A stretch of DNA of 64,000 nucleotides from Aselliscus stoliczkanus (lineage: Eukaryota; Chordata; Mammalia; Chiroptera; Hipposideridae), in assembly GCA_033961575.1 (NCBI GenBank), contig CM066727.1:116052434-116116433 (forward strand), in the 5' to 3' direction. The notes under the pieces are model-generated. The model was given only the letters and a program-made list of their open reading frames with translations. It ran no database searches and had not been told where the DNA came from. Below, piece after piece: positions 20,501-33,124 of the stretch; position 1 is the stretch's first letter, and every line of letters begins with the position of its first letter. The position numbers were made by a program, and so were the translations under genes.

Positions 20501-22005
20501 AGAGCCCTGCTGGATTTTAGGTCCCAACACTGAAGGCTGTGTTCTCTGGCCTGGCACTGACCCTGCTGTCATTGCAACTGGACTGGTCCGTAGGTTCTGG
20601 GCACCTGTAGTTACGAAGGGGATCAGCGTGGGCAGTCCCCTTACCTTCCTGGAGAAACGGTGAGCCGAGGTGGGGGCGGAGTGGGGTAAGTGTGTGAAGA
20701 TCATCCCTTACTCGGTGGCAGGAGAAAAGCAGAGAGCAAACTCCCGGGCTCTATTAATAGCCAGGTGTCTGGTGGGGCTGCCGTATATTTCCCATATGGT
20801 TACCCATATGCATCGTGGGGCAGGGATGGAGGTGTGGCGCGGGAATTGTCCCGCTGTCTTGCTGGAATGCAAAAAGGTGTTGAGACCCTTTGAGATCTTC
20901 TTCCCTCGAGGTCTGAACTGCAGCTAACCTCTACCCCACAGCGTAGGCAGCAAAGCTTTAAAAAACTCCATTCTCTGAGAGGCTAGAAGCAGCATGCATC
21001 TGGCAACTGTCGATTTCCAAACAAACAGGCTCTGGGCTTGAAAACAGTCGGTTATTCAGTAGCTAATGCCGTCTCTTTGAGTTAGGGCACAGCCCACGTA
21101 CGCTCCCCTGGACATTTGCTCTGCCCCACCCTCCACCGGAAAGCAGACATTCAGAACGATGTGTAGTGCAGGGCGCCTAGCCTCACAGCGGAGAGCTAGC
21201 CTCCCCAACCCCCTCACCCTCCTCCAGCTGATCGCCCACCAGCGGAAGAGGTTTCTAAAAATAGCTCGAAGTCAAAGCTGCACTTCTGTAAAGAGTTGGA
21301 CTAGCGGTGGGCACGTAGTAGTCCCTGCAGCCAGGTGGCTGGAGCGCTGGAAGCAAGAAACAGCTTCCCCCTCCACAGCCCCTACGCTGCCTCTCGGTTT
21401 CTAAAAAAAAAAAAGTTTTCTCGGGTCTCTAGCCCCCGCACCCCGGCTGTTGCACGGGGTCTGAATGCAGACCCCCGCCGGGTTCCGCGGTGTGCAGCAG
21501 TGGCTGCTAAGCTCCCCACCTCGGTCAGGGTTAAAGGCGTCCAGCAGGCCCAGCGACGTGCGCCAGGCTATTTTTACTTGCTTCCCCCGCGGCTGCGCGC
21601 TCCCCCTTCTCAGCAATTGCACATGCCAGCTCGGCTCAAGGCATCAATGAAAACAGCAGCAGAGGCGCTGAGCTCCTCTCCTGGGAGCAAAAAAAAAAAA
21701 AAAGGAAAAAGAAAAAAACCACGTCACACACAGCGGCGGTGGGTGGGGCAGACCCAGTGGGGGCTCCTTGGAGGGGAGTGAGTCTGGGGGTTCTGTTCTT
21801 AGCAACGTCCCTGAGAAGGGGGGAAATTCAGACTTGTTCACATTTGCCCAATGGAAGCATTCAGGCAGCGTGACAATCACTTGGTTTTTCTCCAGGAACT
21901 GTCTGTTTTTGGAGTAAGCCAGGACTAGAGCAGTACTTCCAAAAGTGAGGAATTGTGGGTTTGCTGGCATGGATGGTGGGAGAGAGAGGCAACAATGCCT
22001 CTGTG

Positions 22006-22008
<3 letters not shown>
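20501..22008. other. CpG shore of intron 1
   Basis: GC-rich unique sequence without repeats until the TG/CG tract. Contains an A-run at 21690-21703 and the MEF2 site. No exon recognised. The low repeat density may reflect regulatory constraint. Confidence 0.4.
21255..21264 (+). promoter_or_regulatory. MEF2 consensus site
   Basis: CTAAAAATAG is a perfect YTAWWWWTAR match, 1.6 kb downstream of exon 1 at the shore of the CpG island. Short motif, so functional status is uncertain. Confidence 0.35.
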
Positions 22009-22056
<48 letters not shown>

Positions 22057-22066
22057 CGCGCGCGCG
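22009..22066 (+). repeat. (TG)n-(CG)n alternating tract, Z-DNA type
   Basis: About 20 TG units run directly into about 9 CG units, 58 bp of uninterrupted alternating purine-pyrimidine, 2.3 kb downstream of exon 1. CG repeats of this length are rare in mammalian DNA. Confidence 0.97.
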
Positions 22067-22254
22067 GCACAGTAGTAGTTCTAGTTCTTAATTCAACATG
22101 TCTTTATCAAACACTGACTCTGTGCCAGGAATAATTAGGTATCCCCCACCCAACGATGAAGAGAACCAGAGCCTGCTCTCTAGGGAGTCTGGTGGTGCCT
22201 GATAATCTGGATAATCCCATGGCACCTTTTCTTGCCTTTTGTTGGTATTGTTTG

Positions 22255-22460
22255 CAAGCCCTTGTATCTTCTTTAATCCTCACAATAGTCCTGTGAGATA
22301 AGCATCAGTTAGTATTCATTTTTTTATCCCCATTCTGTAGGTGAGGACACTGAGGCAGAGAAGTCCAGCCATTTCTGAAAGTCACCTGGTCAGCTAAATC
22401 AGCCTTGGAACACGATCCCACTTCTGATTCTTTGCCCTTTGCCCTACATTTGTAATTCTA
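22255..22460 (-). repeat. MIR SINE
   Basis: TAATCCTCACAATAGTCCTG, ATCCCCATTCTGTAGGTGAG, GAAAGTCACCTGG, AACACGATCCCACTTCTG: MIR in reverse, nearly full length. Confidence 0.8.
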
Positions 22461-22924
22461 AAAAGATGCCATGTGTGAATGAGAGTAGGTGAGGAATGGG
22501 GAAGAGAGGATTACTTTGGAAGGGAGAGATGAAAAGTTGGGGGTAGGCAAGGATGATAGGAAGAAGGTGATCTTGCACAAGGCAAAGATGGGGAAAGATA
22601 TTCTAATCCTTTGGCAGGGAGACAATGAAGGATAAGACTGCTTATATTGTGAGCTGAACCTCTCTCAACATGTAAAGTCTGGTGCTGGGGCAGTGGGGAA
22701 GTCAAGGGCACAGGCTTGGTGGGCACGGCTGGCACTGGGTGGTCCTAAGTTCACTCTTGAGCCACTTTGACCTGGGTTTCTTTGTGTGTTAACTTGAGCT
22801 GATTCCCCTTATAACCATAGAGTGGGCATGGGATGTAAGGAAATGCAAGGATAGCCCCCTCCCCTCCCCAACAAGGTAAACATATAGCAATGCTGGTTCC
22901 ATTTCTGCTTTCTCAGGCTCCCTC

Positions 22925-23560
22925 AGATGGGTCTCTGCTCCTCAAAGCCTTCAGGCCCGCCTTCCCTTTCAGTCCACTCTAAGCACCTTAGGCAGGTGGT
23001 CCTCATCTCTGCCCACACTAGTGCCTCTCACTGTTGGCCCTCTTCCCTAATCCAGCCTCATTCTCACTGCTCAATGGGCTTTGAGAGGCAGACATCTGCT
23101 CATGGTCAGACATCTCTTTAAAAGCTTACCATGTTGCCCTATTGCATATAGAATATAGGATAGAGCCCAGTTTCCTTAGCGGCTTCAAGGTCCATTAACA
23201 CCTGCCCCATGCAATTCTCTGTATAGACCACTGACTTCATGTCTGGGTTGCTCTTTCCTCCTCCTTCTCTCTGGAAAAAAAAAAAAAAATCCCTCAACCT
23301 GCAAGATCCAACTCAAAGGTCACTTCCCCTGGGCTGCCTTCCCAGATCTGTCATTTATCCTCCACCCCCATGTAGAGTGAGTGTTCCTTTTCCTTCTTAT
23401 GTGTTCTTAACCCATCTCTCACTTTTCTTATTAAAGATAATTGGTTTTTCGTATGTCGTATTTCTCCAGTTAGATAACCAACATTTTTGTTAACACTTAA
23501 CACTGTGCCTGACACACAGTAAATGAATGTTAATAACTATTGACTGAACTGATTCATGTA
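22925..23560 (+). repeat. LINE-2 3' end
   Basis: Blocks include CCCTATTGCATATAGAATA, GAGCCCAGTTTCCTTAG, CCAACTCAAAGGTCACTTCC, CTGGGCTGCCTTCCCAGA and the terminal CTGTGCCTGACACACAGTAA followed by AATGAATG-like 3' repeats. Typical L2 order; contains an A-run insertion at 23276-23290. Confidence 0.8.
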
Positions 23561-24300
23561 ATTATGAACAACCTCACGAGCCTCCTGGGTTTCAGCTACT
23601 CAAGGCTTTCTGGAAATTGGGCTTCCTATCTCCCACCCCTCTGCTACACTTATGTTACTATGGACCTTCAAAGCTCAAAGTGAGTAAAGATTTTGGGAAT
23701 ACAAGTGCTGTAGCAACTGAACGCATGGATGCATTTTGGTTATTCATGTACCTATTGGATACTCAGTAATTACTGACTCTTTCTAGGTGGTGCTCTTCTG
23801 AATGGAAGATAAAAGGACTAATCACAGTGCCCAATTAGGAACCCTGGGGGATAATGGACCCTTGTGAGGTGCTGCCTGCTTTACTGATTCTTGGAGAGAC
23901 CCTGATGCATTATTGATGGTGGTGACTCCCTGATTGGGTTTTAGCACCTCAAAGGAGAGCCCCCAGGGGTGAGAAAGCAGTTTTAGCAGATGAGTCATTT
24001 TGGAGACTGGTTTTTGAATGTTCTGTTGCCTTACTGACCCAGGGAGAGAGAATGGTTATGGGTTGGGAAAATCCTACAAAAAGACATCGAGATTAGGGCT
24101 CAGCGTTGCTCTAGGCATTATAGGGAGGACTGAACTGACTTCTGACCTGGTGTGTGTTGGTGGTTCCAGCTAATGGATGCCTCTCCCCAGGAAGTTCCTT
24201 TCAGCTAACCGGTCAGGGAATTGAGAAGGAAGAGGACAGCAGGAGGCAGGACTCAGGCCTACTCCTCTGAGAACCGCCTGCACCCATGGGGCTAACTAAC
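23561..24300. other. Intron 1, nothing recognised
   Basis: Unique-looking intronic sequence. Confidence 0.45.
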
Positions 24301-24309
24301 CGGTTATGG

Positions 24310-24490
24310 AGGCTCTGGGACCAGCCTGCTTGGTTTAAAATCCAGCTCTGAATTTAGTAGATGTGTTGTTATGTTAAACATAACCTAACATCTCTGGGCC
24401 TCATGAGGTTGCTGTGAGATTAAGCGAATTAATTCAGGCAAAGGTTTTAGGACATGGTGAGTGCTCAATAGTGTGGATGATGATTATTCT
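24310..24490 (+). repeat. MIR SINE
   Basis: GGTTTAAAATCCAGCTCTGA, CTCTGGGCCTCATGAGG, TGCTGTGAGATTAAGCG, TGGTGAGTGCTCAATAG: MIR + order. Confidence 0.7.
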
Positions 24491-25293
24491 CTTAGCTTTT
24501 GGGAGTCTCCCCAAAAAATAGCAGACTGGATGAACTCTCCCACTTCCTTGCGTCTCTGCTGAAATAACCCATAAACCATAGTCCACGTGCATTTTACCTC
24601 CCTTAGCAAACACTGATTTCAGTCCCTAAGTGAGCTCAGGAGAATGAAGAAGATACCCATACATTTTTTTTTTCCCCCCTGGGAAATTTGGCTTTTCAGA
24701 GAGCTCAGAATTGGCTTTTGGCTGTCAACAGGGTGAAACACAACACTCCCATTCAGGAGTGGGCTTCATTTTCTCCTCTTTGCTAACCACGCTGTAAAAT
24801 GATTATCACATACCAGTGTGGAACATGCAAAAATCTGTAGAAACAGTACTTACACCTTGGAGTCTACTGTGCCAGCAGGAAAAAAATGGGCAGCACGACA
24901 ATATGTCAAGTGCCAAGGTAACTGGAAGAGGAATGGTGCTATGTGAAAAGCAGGCATTGTTGTTCTGTTGAGAACTGACTTCGTGGAAGGACAGAGAGAG
25001 CACAGGCAAGCAGAGCCCCCTCCTCCCCGCCCCCCACGGTCACTGTATCCATGCCTCTGCTGCAGAGCACACTTACTCAGCCCAGGATGCACAGTTGGCT
25101 GCTTGGTGAAAAGTTTTGGAGAAGGCGATTTGCCCAGATTCCTTGTGCATCTCAGTAATCTGGATATTCTTCCTTAAGTCTGAGCTCAGTCTCTTCTATT
25201 GCAATCCGAGTCACCTTTGTATCTGTTATTCTAAACAGAGATGAAACCTGGCCAGTTGTCTTTGCATTGGGGGCTATATGGCTATGTCACCCT
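24491..25293. other. Intron 1, nothing recognised
   Basis: No repeat or exon assigned. Confidence 0.45.
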
Positions 25294-25307
25294 CTGGACT
25301 AGTTTTT

Positions 25308-25425
25308 TTTCTTTTCTTTTTTTTTTTTTTTTGAGGGCAGTGTCACTGGCCCTCACATGCGGGACCCGTACCGGGGCCGCCGGCATCCCAAGCCAGCGCC
25401 CAACCACCGTGCCGCTCGGCCGGCC
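25308..25425 (-). mobile_element. Short tRNA-derived SINE
   Basis: The complement starts GGGCCGGCCGAGCGGCACGG and ends CCCTCAAAA. Target duplication CTGGACTAGTTTTT at 25294-25307 and 25426-25439. High CpG content, so relatively young. Confidence 0.95.
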
Positions 25426-25439
25426 CTGGACTAGTTTTT

Positions 25440-26079
25440 GTTCCAAGTGATTCCAAGCCTTTTTTCTGGTATTTTGGCACTAGCCTTCTAATAGAAATAG
25501 CCAGGAGAGGAGGATTTGAGAAGATTTGCTTCTCCAATGTTAGCCAGCCCATGGGCGTTTCACACATCAAATGGCTTTTCTGTCTCACCTGTTATTAGAG
25601 TTTCTTCAAGCATCACAGCTTTCCCCAGATTTGTAACGGGTGACCCGTAAGTAAAGATGTCTTTTTAAGTGTAATTTGATAAAAGCAAGCAGCTTGATGT
25701 GCACATTTTCATAAAGTCATGGAATCTTAGAGCTGGATGGAAACTCAAATCAATTTTAAACTAAGAGATGGAAAACTCACTCAACATCACAGAGCTCTTC
25801 AGCCTAGAGGCCTTGTTTACTCCTAGGTCAATGCCATTTATGCCTCCTCTAAATGTAGCATCTATCTGATTCATTATTTTATTTTTTGTGCTAATTTTCT
25901 AGCGTACCCAGATATGTAATATCTAATATCAGTGTTTCTCCACATAAGATCTAGGAATTGTGCGTAATGAGCTCTCTCTCCTTTTCCTAAGAAACTTAAA
26001 ATGCTTTGGCATTTATCATCTTGTTCAATGCATGCCATCGTATATTGCATACATACACACATGTTATATAATGCACACC
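25440..26079. other. Intron 1, possible degraded ancient SINE at 25720-25860
   Basis: GAATCTTAGAGCTGGATGG with a following AACTAAGAGATGG / ACATCACAGAGC layout resembles an ancient MIR-like repeat but is too decayed to name. The rest is unassigned. Confidence 0.35.
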
Positions 26080-26260
26080 ATGCATACATACATAATACTA
26101 TGAGTTGTGTGTTATCCCCACTGTACAGATGAAGAAACCAAAGCATAGGAAGCTAGCGTTACTTGCCCAACATCCCACAGCTAGTAAGTGATGGAGCTGG
26201 GACTCAAACTCTGGTTTTCTATCCACCAAGACCCATGCTTTCTCCAGTGTACCATGCTGA
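26080..26260 (-). repeat. MIR SINE
   Basis: TATCCCCACTGTACAGATGA, AAGAAACCAAAGC, CCACAGCTAGTAAGTGATGG, GGGACTCAAACTCTGG give an almost complete MIR on the minus strand. Confidence 0.85.
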
Positions 26261-26717
26261 GATGGCATCGCAAGGGCCAGAGTAAAAATACAAACTATGA
26301 GAAATTAATAGGAGACATGCGGAATGGTGGGTTTGAGAGAAACCTAGAAGAGGACATCAGCTTTCTCTTTCCAGGTCATCTTTTCCTGCCCCCCACCACT
26401 ACCCTGCCACCCTCACTCTCACTGTCCTCCGTGCTATGCCCCGTGGGTGACAGGTACCTGGAGCAGTCTGTGGCCAGGACGATCCTCATTCTATGCCACC
26501 TACTCATCTAAGATGCAGCCAGGCCTGGAGTCCTAGCTGGTGGACCAGGGGAAACTCTCATCTAATCAAACATGCCTCTCTGGATGCTAGACCCAACGCC
26601 ATGCATATTAAGCCCGGAATCTCATTTTTCTTAGGATGAAATGAATAGCAGACACTTCAGTACAGGAACTTTGTTTTTTAAATTTATCTTTGTAGTTTCA
26701 TCACCTGTAGTCTTTTT

Positions 26718-27152
26718 TCTAGGACTGCTATAACCAAGTGGCTTAAAGCAACAGAACTTTATTTTCTCATAGTTCTGGAAGCCAGAAGTCTGAAATCCAG
26801 GTGTCAGCAGGGTTGGTTCCTTCTGGAAGTTCTTAGGAAGAATTTGTTCCTTGCCTCTTTTCTGGCTTCTAGTGGTAGCCAGCTATGCTCAGTGTTCTTT
26901 GGCTTGTGGACACATCACTCCAGTCTCTGCCTCTGTCTTCACATGGCCTCTCCCCTGTGTGTGTGTCTTATCTCTTCTTCCTATAAGGACACAAGTCATG
27001 TTGGATTAGAGACCACCCTATCCAGCATGACCTCATCTTAACTCGATTATATCTACAAATACCTTATTCCCAAATGAGGTCATATCTTTAGGCAACAGGG
27101 GTTAGGACTTCAGCACACCTTTTTTGAGGACTTAATTCAACTCCCAACATCT
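26718..27152 (-). mobile_element. MaLR solo LTR (MST/MLT1-like)
   Basis: GGACTGCTATAACCAAGTGG, TTTATTTTCTCATAGTTCTG, CTCTGCCTCTGTCTTCACAT, ATGAGGTCATATCTTTAGGC and AATTCAACTCCCAACATC are the reverse complement of an MST-type ERVL-MaLR LTR. No internal retroviral sequence adjoins it. Confidence 0.8.
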
Positions 27153-27399
27153 GCCAACACAGTGCCCGCACATAGTAGATTACTAGATCTGAGTAGAAAA
27201 TGGCTGACAAATGACTGAATGAATGCTTGGTAAGCCTCAGAGTAGTCACAAAGTCAATGAAGGTGGTCTGTCTCCTTTATGTCCTTTTCCTGCTGCCCCT
27301 CAGCTGCCCACCTTACCCACAACATCTTTATCAGGCTTTCTTTCCTTGAGCAGTAAGCAGTAATTCTACAAAAGCGACCATTTTAGTGTCCTCATTGTG

Positions 27400-27600
27400 T
27401 ATGGGGTACAGTGTTGAGTGCTTTGTAAGCATTGCCTTAATTTACACGAGATTACAGAGTGGCTCCGATTATTCCCATTTTGCAATTGGAGAAATGGAAA
27501 CTTGCAGTACTTAGTTATCTTGACCAAGGTTATAGCGCTGGTAAGTAAAGTTGGAGCACTCTCAGAGTTGGGTTGTGTTCTGCCACAGACTCGGGCCTCA
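27400..27600 (-). repeat. MIR SINE
   Basis: GTTGAGTGCTTTGTAAGC, TTATTCCCATTTTGCAATTG, AGAAATGGAAACTTGC, CAAGGTTATAGCGCTGG: MIR in reverse. Confidence 0.75.
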
Positions 27601-27945
27601 CTCCCCATTTATCTCCACATCCCCAGCCTGGAGCTGGTCTCCACCTTTGCCCCACCCCAGCACCCAACCCCTGGGAGATTTGGGAAGGAACTGATTAATC
27701 TCCATACATGGGAAAGGGCCTATGGCTGACTGGAGCCTGACAGGCTGAAACGGCACCCCCGTGTTTCACCTCCTCAGCCTCCCAGGGGATTTGCTTTATT
27801 TACTTCCAGAGAAATTATTTTAGTGGTAGAATTATGAGCCCATTACTAGCTCATTTGAAGGGCTATTCTGGAGGGCAGGAGGCATGATGACTTTCTCAGT
27901 ACCTTCCAGACCATTAAATGGTGTGGGCCACTGGCTTCTCGGCCT

Positions 27946-28185
27946 GAGGCAGTTTTGTGTGGAGGTTAAGGGCCCAGGCTCTGGGGCTGGCACACCTGGG
28001 CTCAGATCTCTGCTGCTTACTGGTTTGCACAAGTTATGCAGTCGTCCATGCCTTGCTTTTTTCATCTAGGCCATGCTAATAGCACTTTATCCCACTGAGA
28101 TATTGTGAGGATTAAATGAGTTATTTCACCTAAACCACACATCTGGCACTTGGTAAATGCTCAAGAATGATCAGCTATTATTTAT
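27946..28185 (+). repeat. MIR SINE, nearly full length
   Basis: GGTTAAGGGCCCAGGCTCTG head, CTGGGCTCAGATCTCTGCTG, TTGTGAGGATTAAATGAG, CTGGCACTTGGTAAATGCTC and a GCTATTAT end match MIR start to end. Confidence 0.85.
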
Positions 28186-29420
28186 AATCTGGGCTTATCC
28201 AGGGGTGTCCCAAAGTGGAAGCAGATACTAAATGACACTTACTGGTGACGTTATCAAGTCAGTGCCCGCAGAGAAGCAGAACAGCCTTTTCGATTCAGGT
28301 CATTGAAACATTGAATCACTGATTCAACCATTCTTAGGTCAGTCAGCCAGAGCCACGAAGACAGCTGAAGGCAGGGTTCTTTCGGATGTCCTACCCAGGG
28401 GCCACCAGTCCCATGTGAAGTGTCCCAGTCACAGGAGGAATAGGGTTCTCTGTGACTCACAGGCTGGCATACCCCTCTCCAAGCTCATATTCAGCTGTGG
28501 GATCTAGAGCTCAACATCTAGAGAATGAAACTGAAACCTCACTGAGTACGTACCACTGTGAGAGGGGGACGGAAATGGAGGACGGCAGAGTACCGATCAT
28601 GCTAGACTGCAGCCCTCCTGAGGAGACAGCCAGGGTCTCAGTCTTCTCCGCCCCTCTTAAGCCCTGATGCTAGAAAGGGCACAATTCTTATGTGTTGGTC
28701 ATTAGACTGATTGGTGACCATTTCCCATGTTCCCACTGAGGGAGACTGAGACGGGGGAAGGAGAGTGAGAGAACAAGGTATTGCACTGCCCAGGCTCGTG
28801 TGGCAAAATAGATGTTTAGAGTCCCTGTCCCTTTGGCCGTAAATCCAGTAGAACATATCCAGTGCGTGAGGCCTGACCCGAGGGTGGTATAGCTAAGAAC
28901 AAACGGGGCTACTGGCACTATAAAGGGAATGGCTAGTCACAAATTCATCAATTAGGGCCCCATTTGTAGCTCTATTGTGGAAGATAATCTCTTGTTAGCT
29001 GAAGTAAAGCAAAGTGGTGGCCTTTTAAGCCTGGGTCTGGCAGAGAATGAAAGACTGCAGTTCCTACAGACAGTTAAACCCAAGGACTTCATCTCTCCTA
29101 ACGAGCAGTTATGACAGCACTTCTCTAAGGAGCCTCAATCAGCGAGTCCCACACAAATGATCACAGCCCATCAGAGGTGTAGATAGGATCCCAATGAGGG
29201 AATGTTCTCTATTAACGTGCATCAGTTCAACTCTTGCCTCCAGGTATCTAGTAGGAAATTGATGAATACTTATTGAATGAATAAAGGAAGTAAGCCTGTA
29301 TATCAGACATACATTATGCCAACTTCCTTTTTTGTTAGAATCTTTTTTTCTACACCCTAGACATTTTTCCTGAGTTCGCGCCCGTATATCTGACTGCCTC
29401 CAGCACCTCTCCACTCAGAT
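28186..29420. other. Intron 1, nothing recognised
   Basis: Unique-looking intronic sequence. Confidence 0.45.
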
Positions 29421-29429
29421 GCCCTATGA

Positions 29430-30225
29430 GTGCCCTGCCACCGATTTGCCTCTCTCTTACAATCCTCACTTTGCTTAGTATTGAGTCACCAAAGTCACAA
29501 GCCCCCACTCTCCTCTCCTTTCTCCACAGCGAGGAGGCCTGATGATTCTACATCGCAAGGGTGTGTCCCCTTTGTCCTGAATTTATCTTCCTCTTTCTGG
29601 TCCCACTTTTGTTTTCCTGGCTCATGCTCTCCCATCTCTTGCCTGGATCTCTGCAGCAACCTCCTGGAGGCTTTCCACACACCCTCCCTCCCTTTCCTGG
29701 CTTTGATCTGTTCCCATAGCAGCATGAAGGTATGCTCTAAAGTGGAAATCTGGTTATATTTCCCCTCCTCCTTAAAGCCCTTCAGTGGCTTTTCCATTAT
29801 CCTTAGGAGAAAGGTCCCCTTATAAGGCTCTGACCAGTCACGCCCCTGAGCCCTGTTTCATCCTCATTTCCTAAAAATCCTCCCCTTCTGCTCCAGCTGC
29901 ACTCATCTGCTTCCCTCTACTCATCACCTGGGCACCTCCTGCTCTTCCTTCAGGTCTCAGCTTAGATGTCACCTCTTCCAGAAAGGTTTCCCTGACACCA
30001 CCCCTTTATCCCAGTCTGGCTTAGTTCTCCCTCCTATGTGACCCTTTAATACCTGTGCGTCCTCCGTCACGGCACACATCACACTGTCCTGGGCTGGTTT
30101 CCTTGTCTGTAAGTCCAGCATAAACTTTGTGAGAGCAGGGGCTCTGTCTGTGCAGTTCACGGTCGACTCCCAGCACCTACCACAGTGCCTGGCACCTATG
30201 AGAGGTTTAAAACTGTTTGTTTTAT
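29430..30225 (+). repeat. LINE-2 3' region
   Basis: The order CCTGGATCTCTGCAGCAACC, CTTAAAGCCCTTCAGTGGC, GTCACCTCTTCCAGAAAGG, GAGCAGGGGCTCTGTC, CACAGTGCCTGGCACCTATG is the L2 + strand 3' end. Almost 800 bp preserved. Confidence 0.85.
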
Positions 30226-32399
30226 GAGTGATGTTGCATGCACCTTTCCTGTATGAAACATGTTCTATGAATGCCACTGGTCCCACTGTAAGAGGACATC
30301 TGTGGTCATAGTTATCATCTTTCTGATCCAAAGCAAGGCTGCAGTTAACCTGTCCCAGTTAGCTGCTCACTGCTGGGGGACAAAGCCAGACTGCAGAGAG
30401 GGGTTTTATAGTCAGTGTAAACCGGGTAAGAGGAGATTTTTGGATAAACAACAGTGTAAGTTTAATGCCCTCTTGAACAGGCACAACCTAAGTCTCACTA
30501 AGGGCTAGGAGTCAGGGCTTTGCCTGGAGCAGTGGGAACTCGGCAGACCATGGAGGCTCCCCTGAAAACCCTTGCCTGAGGCAGCGGCGTTCTGGGGTTC
30601 TGATCAGCCGATAGATTTTTTTCCCACTTGGTCTGATGCATCATCATTGGCTGATCTGAGTGAGAGGCATCGTGGGCGATGTCCCCAGAGAGGAAGCTGA
30701 GCTGAGTCCCTACCGCAGGCACTCAGGGCCCCGGGGTCTTGCTCCAGGCGGGTGCTCTGCCCCCAGCTTTGCCCAGGTCTCCTCTATTCATGATTTATAA
30801 GGTTTTTCACTGTTTATAAGGTTAAAAATAAAATGCTCCACATTCCAGGCCCTGAAGAAAACCAAACCAATGGCTTGGGCCACCTGTGCTGCAGGGTGCT
30901 AAGGCTTCGTCCACACGGCCAGAGCTGGTGGTATTCCTTGAGGGATCCACTGAAGCTCTGTCCAGCCCATGCCCACCTCCCTTTCTTCTCCAGCTCTGCT
31001 TCAGCATTAGCAACCAGACTCTCAGACTTGTCAGGTCCAGTCCCCCACCTCTGGACGGTACCCCGCTTGACCTGGTCAGGTCACTGGCCTCTGTCCTGAG
31101 CCCCACGGAAGGCCTGCCTCCCTTTCCTTGGTGATTCACTCCAGCTCCGCAGCTCTCAGCTCATCCCAGGTGGTGTAGAAAGAGCAGAGAACCCAAGGCA
31201 GAGCCCAGGATCCTGTTCCTGTTGCCATCTGCCCTCTCATTCTCAGTGACATGTCTGAAAAATGGGTAAGGTGACCCTAATTTATCCCTCCTGATGGGGG
31301 TGCCTGAAATAAATGGAGTCAGTGGGCATGAGGACATTTGAACAAGGAAGTGTATGTGCAGATCTTACACTTTGTTGTCAATCCCTTCCTTTCCTAAGCG
31401 CCTCCCAGTGTAACTTTGTTCCTCCTCGCCCTCAGCGAGGTGTCAGTAGAGTTGGAAACGAGTTGGTCACCCTCTTCCACACGGCTTTCCCTTCCAGACA
31501 TGCCCACATGTGCAGAATGCGTACACCTGAAGATGCGAGATGTTTTCCCTCCAGGTGGCAAATGGCATAGAAGATGCAGATTTGGGGAAAAGCAAGAAGC
31601 CATCAGTCTGGACTTGGGTTTGGTAGGGAGCCGACCACTTTTAGGCCTTGCCTTGAACAAAGGAGGTGAGGGCAGGCAAGTATTTATCTGGGAAAGCCAG
31701 AACCTTCCTCCAGAAACCTCTGCCTTCATTTCTGCTCTCCACCTGCTGGCTCAGTCTGCTCCTTTCTCTCCCACTTTGCCCGGCATGGGCTTCTGTGCTT
31801 CTCAAAGCAATGGCTCTTTCTTTTTCAGGCGCGAGCGACTGTGAAGGGCTTACTATTCAGCTGCCAGGAGAGGCAGCCCCAGATTCTAGGCTCTGGGCTC
31901 ACTAGGCCTGGATGTTGGAGAGAATCCAGTCCTTCAGTACCTGTTCGACCAGGTATGGATGCACAACCTTACTCAGCTGTCACAGGCCTAGCCTGTTCCA
32001 AATGTATACTGGGGTAAAGGAAAAAGAAAGGGAAGATTGAGTTTCAAATCTGTTAGAGCCATGCTTCTTTGTCTTCCCTGGTATACCCGCTGGGCCATTC
32101 TTTCTAAAGTGTTGGGACCCGGCTTATCTCCCAGGATAGAGGCCCTAGCCAAGGTGTTGTATTCCTATGGGTACCATGCCTGGTGCAGCAGCCAAGCTCC
32201 ACACTGGGGACATGAGGGAGGGGTGATTCTGTGGCCATCCCTGCAGTTGCCTTCCTCTGACATGCTCTTGCCACCAGTCTTGGAAACCCCTTGTTATCCA
32301 GCGCTATGGGTTATCATCTCACCTGACCAGACAAAGGTAACAGTTACCATTGGTTCTTGCATTTTTCTTGATACCTGCTCCCCTTTGGGATCTTAGGCC
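30226..32399. other. Intron 1, nothing recognised
   Basis: About 2.2 kb; open frames up to 142 codons (31416-31844) have no recognisable domain. Confidence 0.45.
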
Positions 32400-33018
32400 C
32401 TTCTTTCTCCTGTCTCTCTCATATCTCTGATGACTGTTCTCTCTCAAACTTTCATGTGGATCCTTGTTCCTTGTCCACCTCTTAATGATGCTGTCTCCAG
32501 CTTCCTGTTCCTGGATGATCTCATCCTTTTCCATGACTTGTGACACCCAGACCTGCACTTCTGGCTGGATTTCTCTTCCTCAGTGCTCCTCAGGCACTTC
32601 ACATTCAACATAACCAAAACTGGGATCCTTACCGTTCTTCCAAACTTGCTCATGGGCTCCTCACCTTGTATGAAGGGCACTGCTATTCTCTTTTTCACGC
32701 TAGCCAGAAATCAGGAACCATATTACAGGCCTCCCTGACTGTCACATCTCCTACCCCAGTCCCAGATAATTTATATTAAAATCTTGCAAATTCTACTTTC
32801 TTAACATCAGTTAATTCCATCTCCTTCTCTTTCTCCTTCTCCCCACTGCCTTAGATCAGACCCTCATTATCTCTGGGCTCCTGCAGCTGGCTTCCCAGCC
32901 TCTGCTCTTCTCCTTGCCAGTCCATTCTCTACACTGCAGTACACTGCCTGGACTACAGAAAGGCTCAGTAGGTGTTGGTGGGATGAGTGAATGAATGAAT
33001 GAGTGAGTGATGAATGAG
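32400..33018 (+). repeat. LINE-2 3' region with terminal GAATGA repeats
   Basis: CACATTCAACATAACCAAAA, ACTGGGATCCTTACCG, CTCCCTGACTGTCACATC, CTGGCTTCCCAGCCTC-type blocks are L2. It ends in GAATGAATGAATGAG repeats (32989-33018), the usual L2 3' terminus. Confidence 0.8.
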
Positions 33019-33124
33019 TTGTGGTCAGAGGAGCAATGCAGGGTGGTTATTCTGCAGCTGATTGTCGTTGTGAGTTAACACCAGGGACCACCATTCTGTA
33101 CCTCATTTGGCCTTAGTGGAGATG

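Noticed and set aside
20030..20704. 224-codon minus-strand frame next to exon 1
   Set aside because: Also an effect of CpG-island composition; no domain, no antisense promoter or splice signal that I can support.
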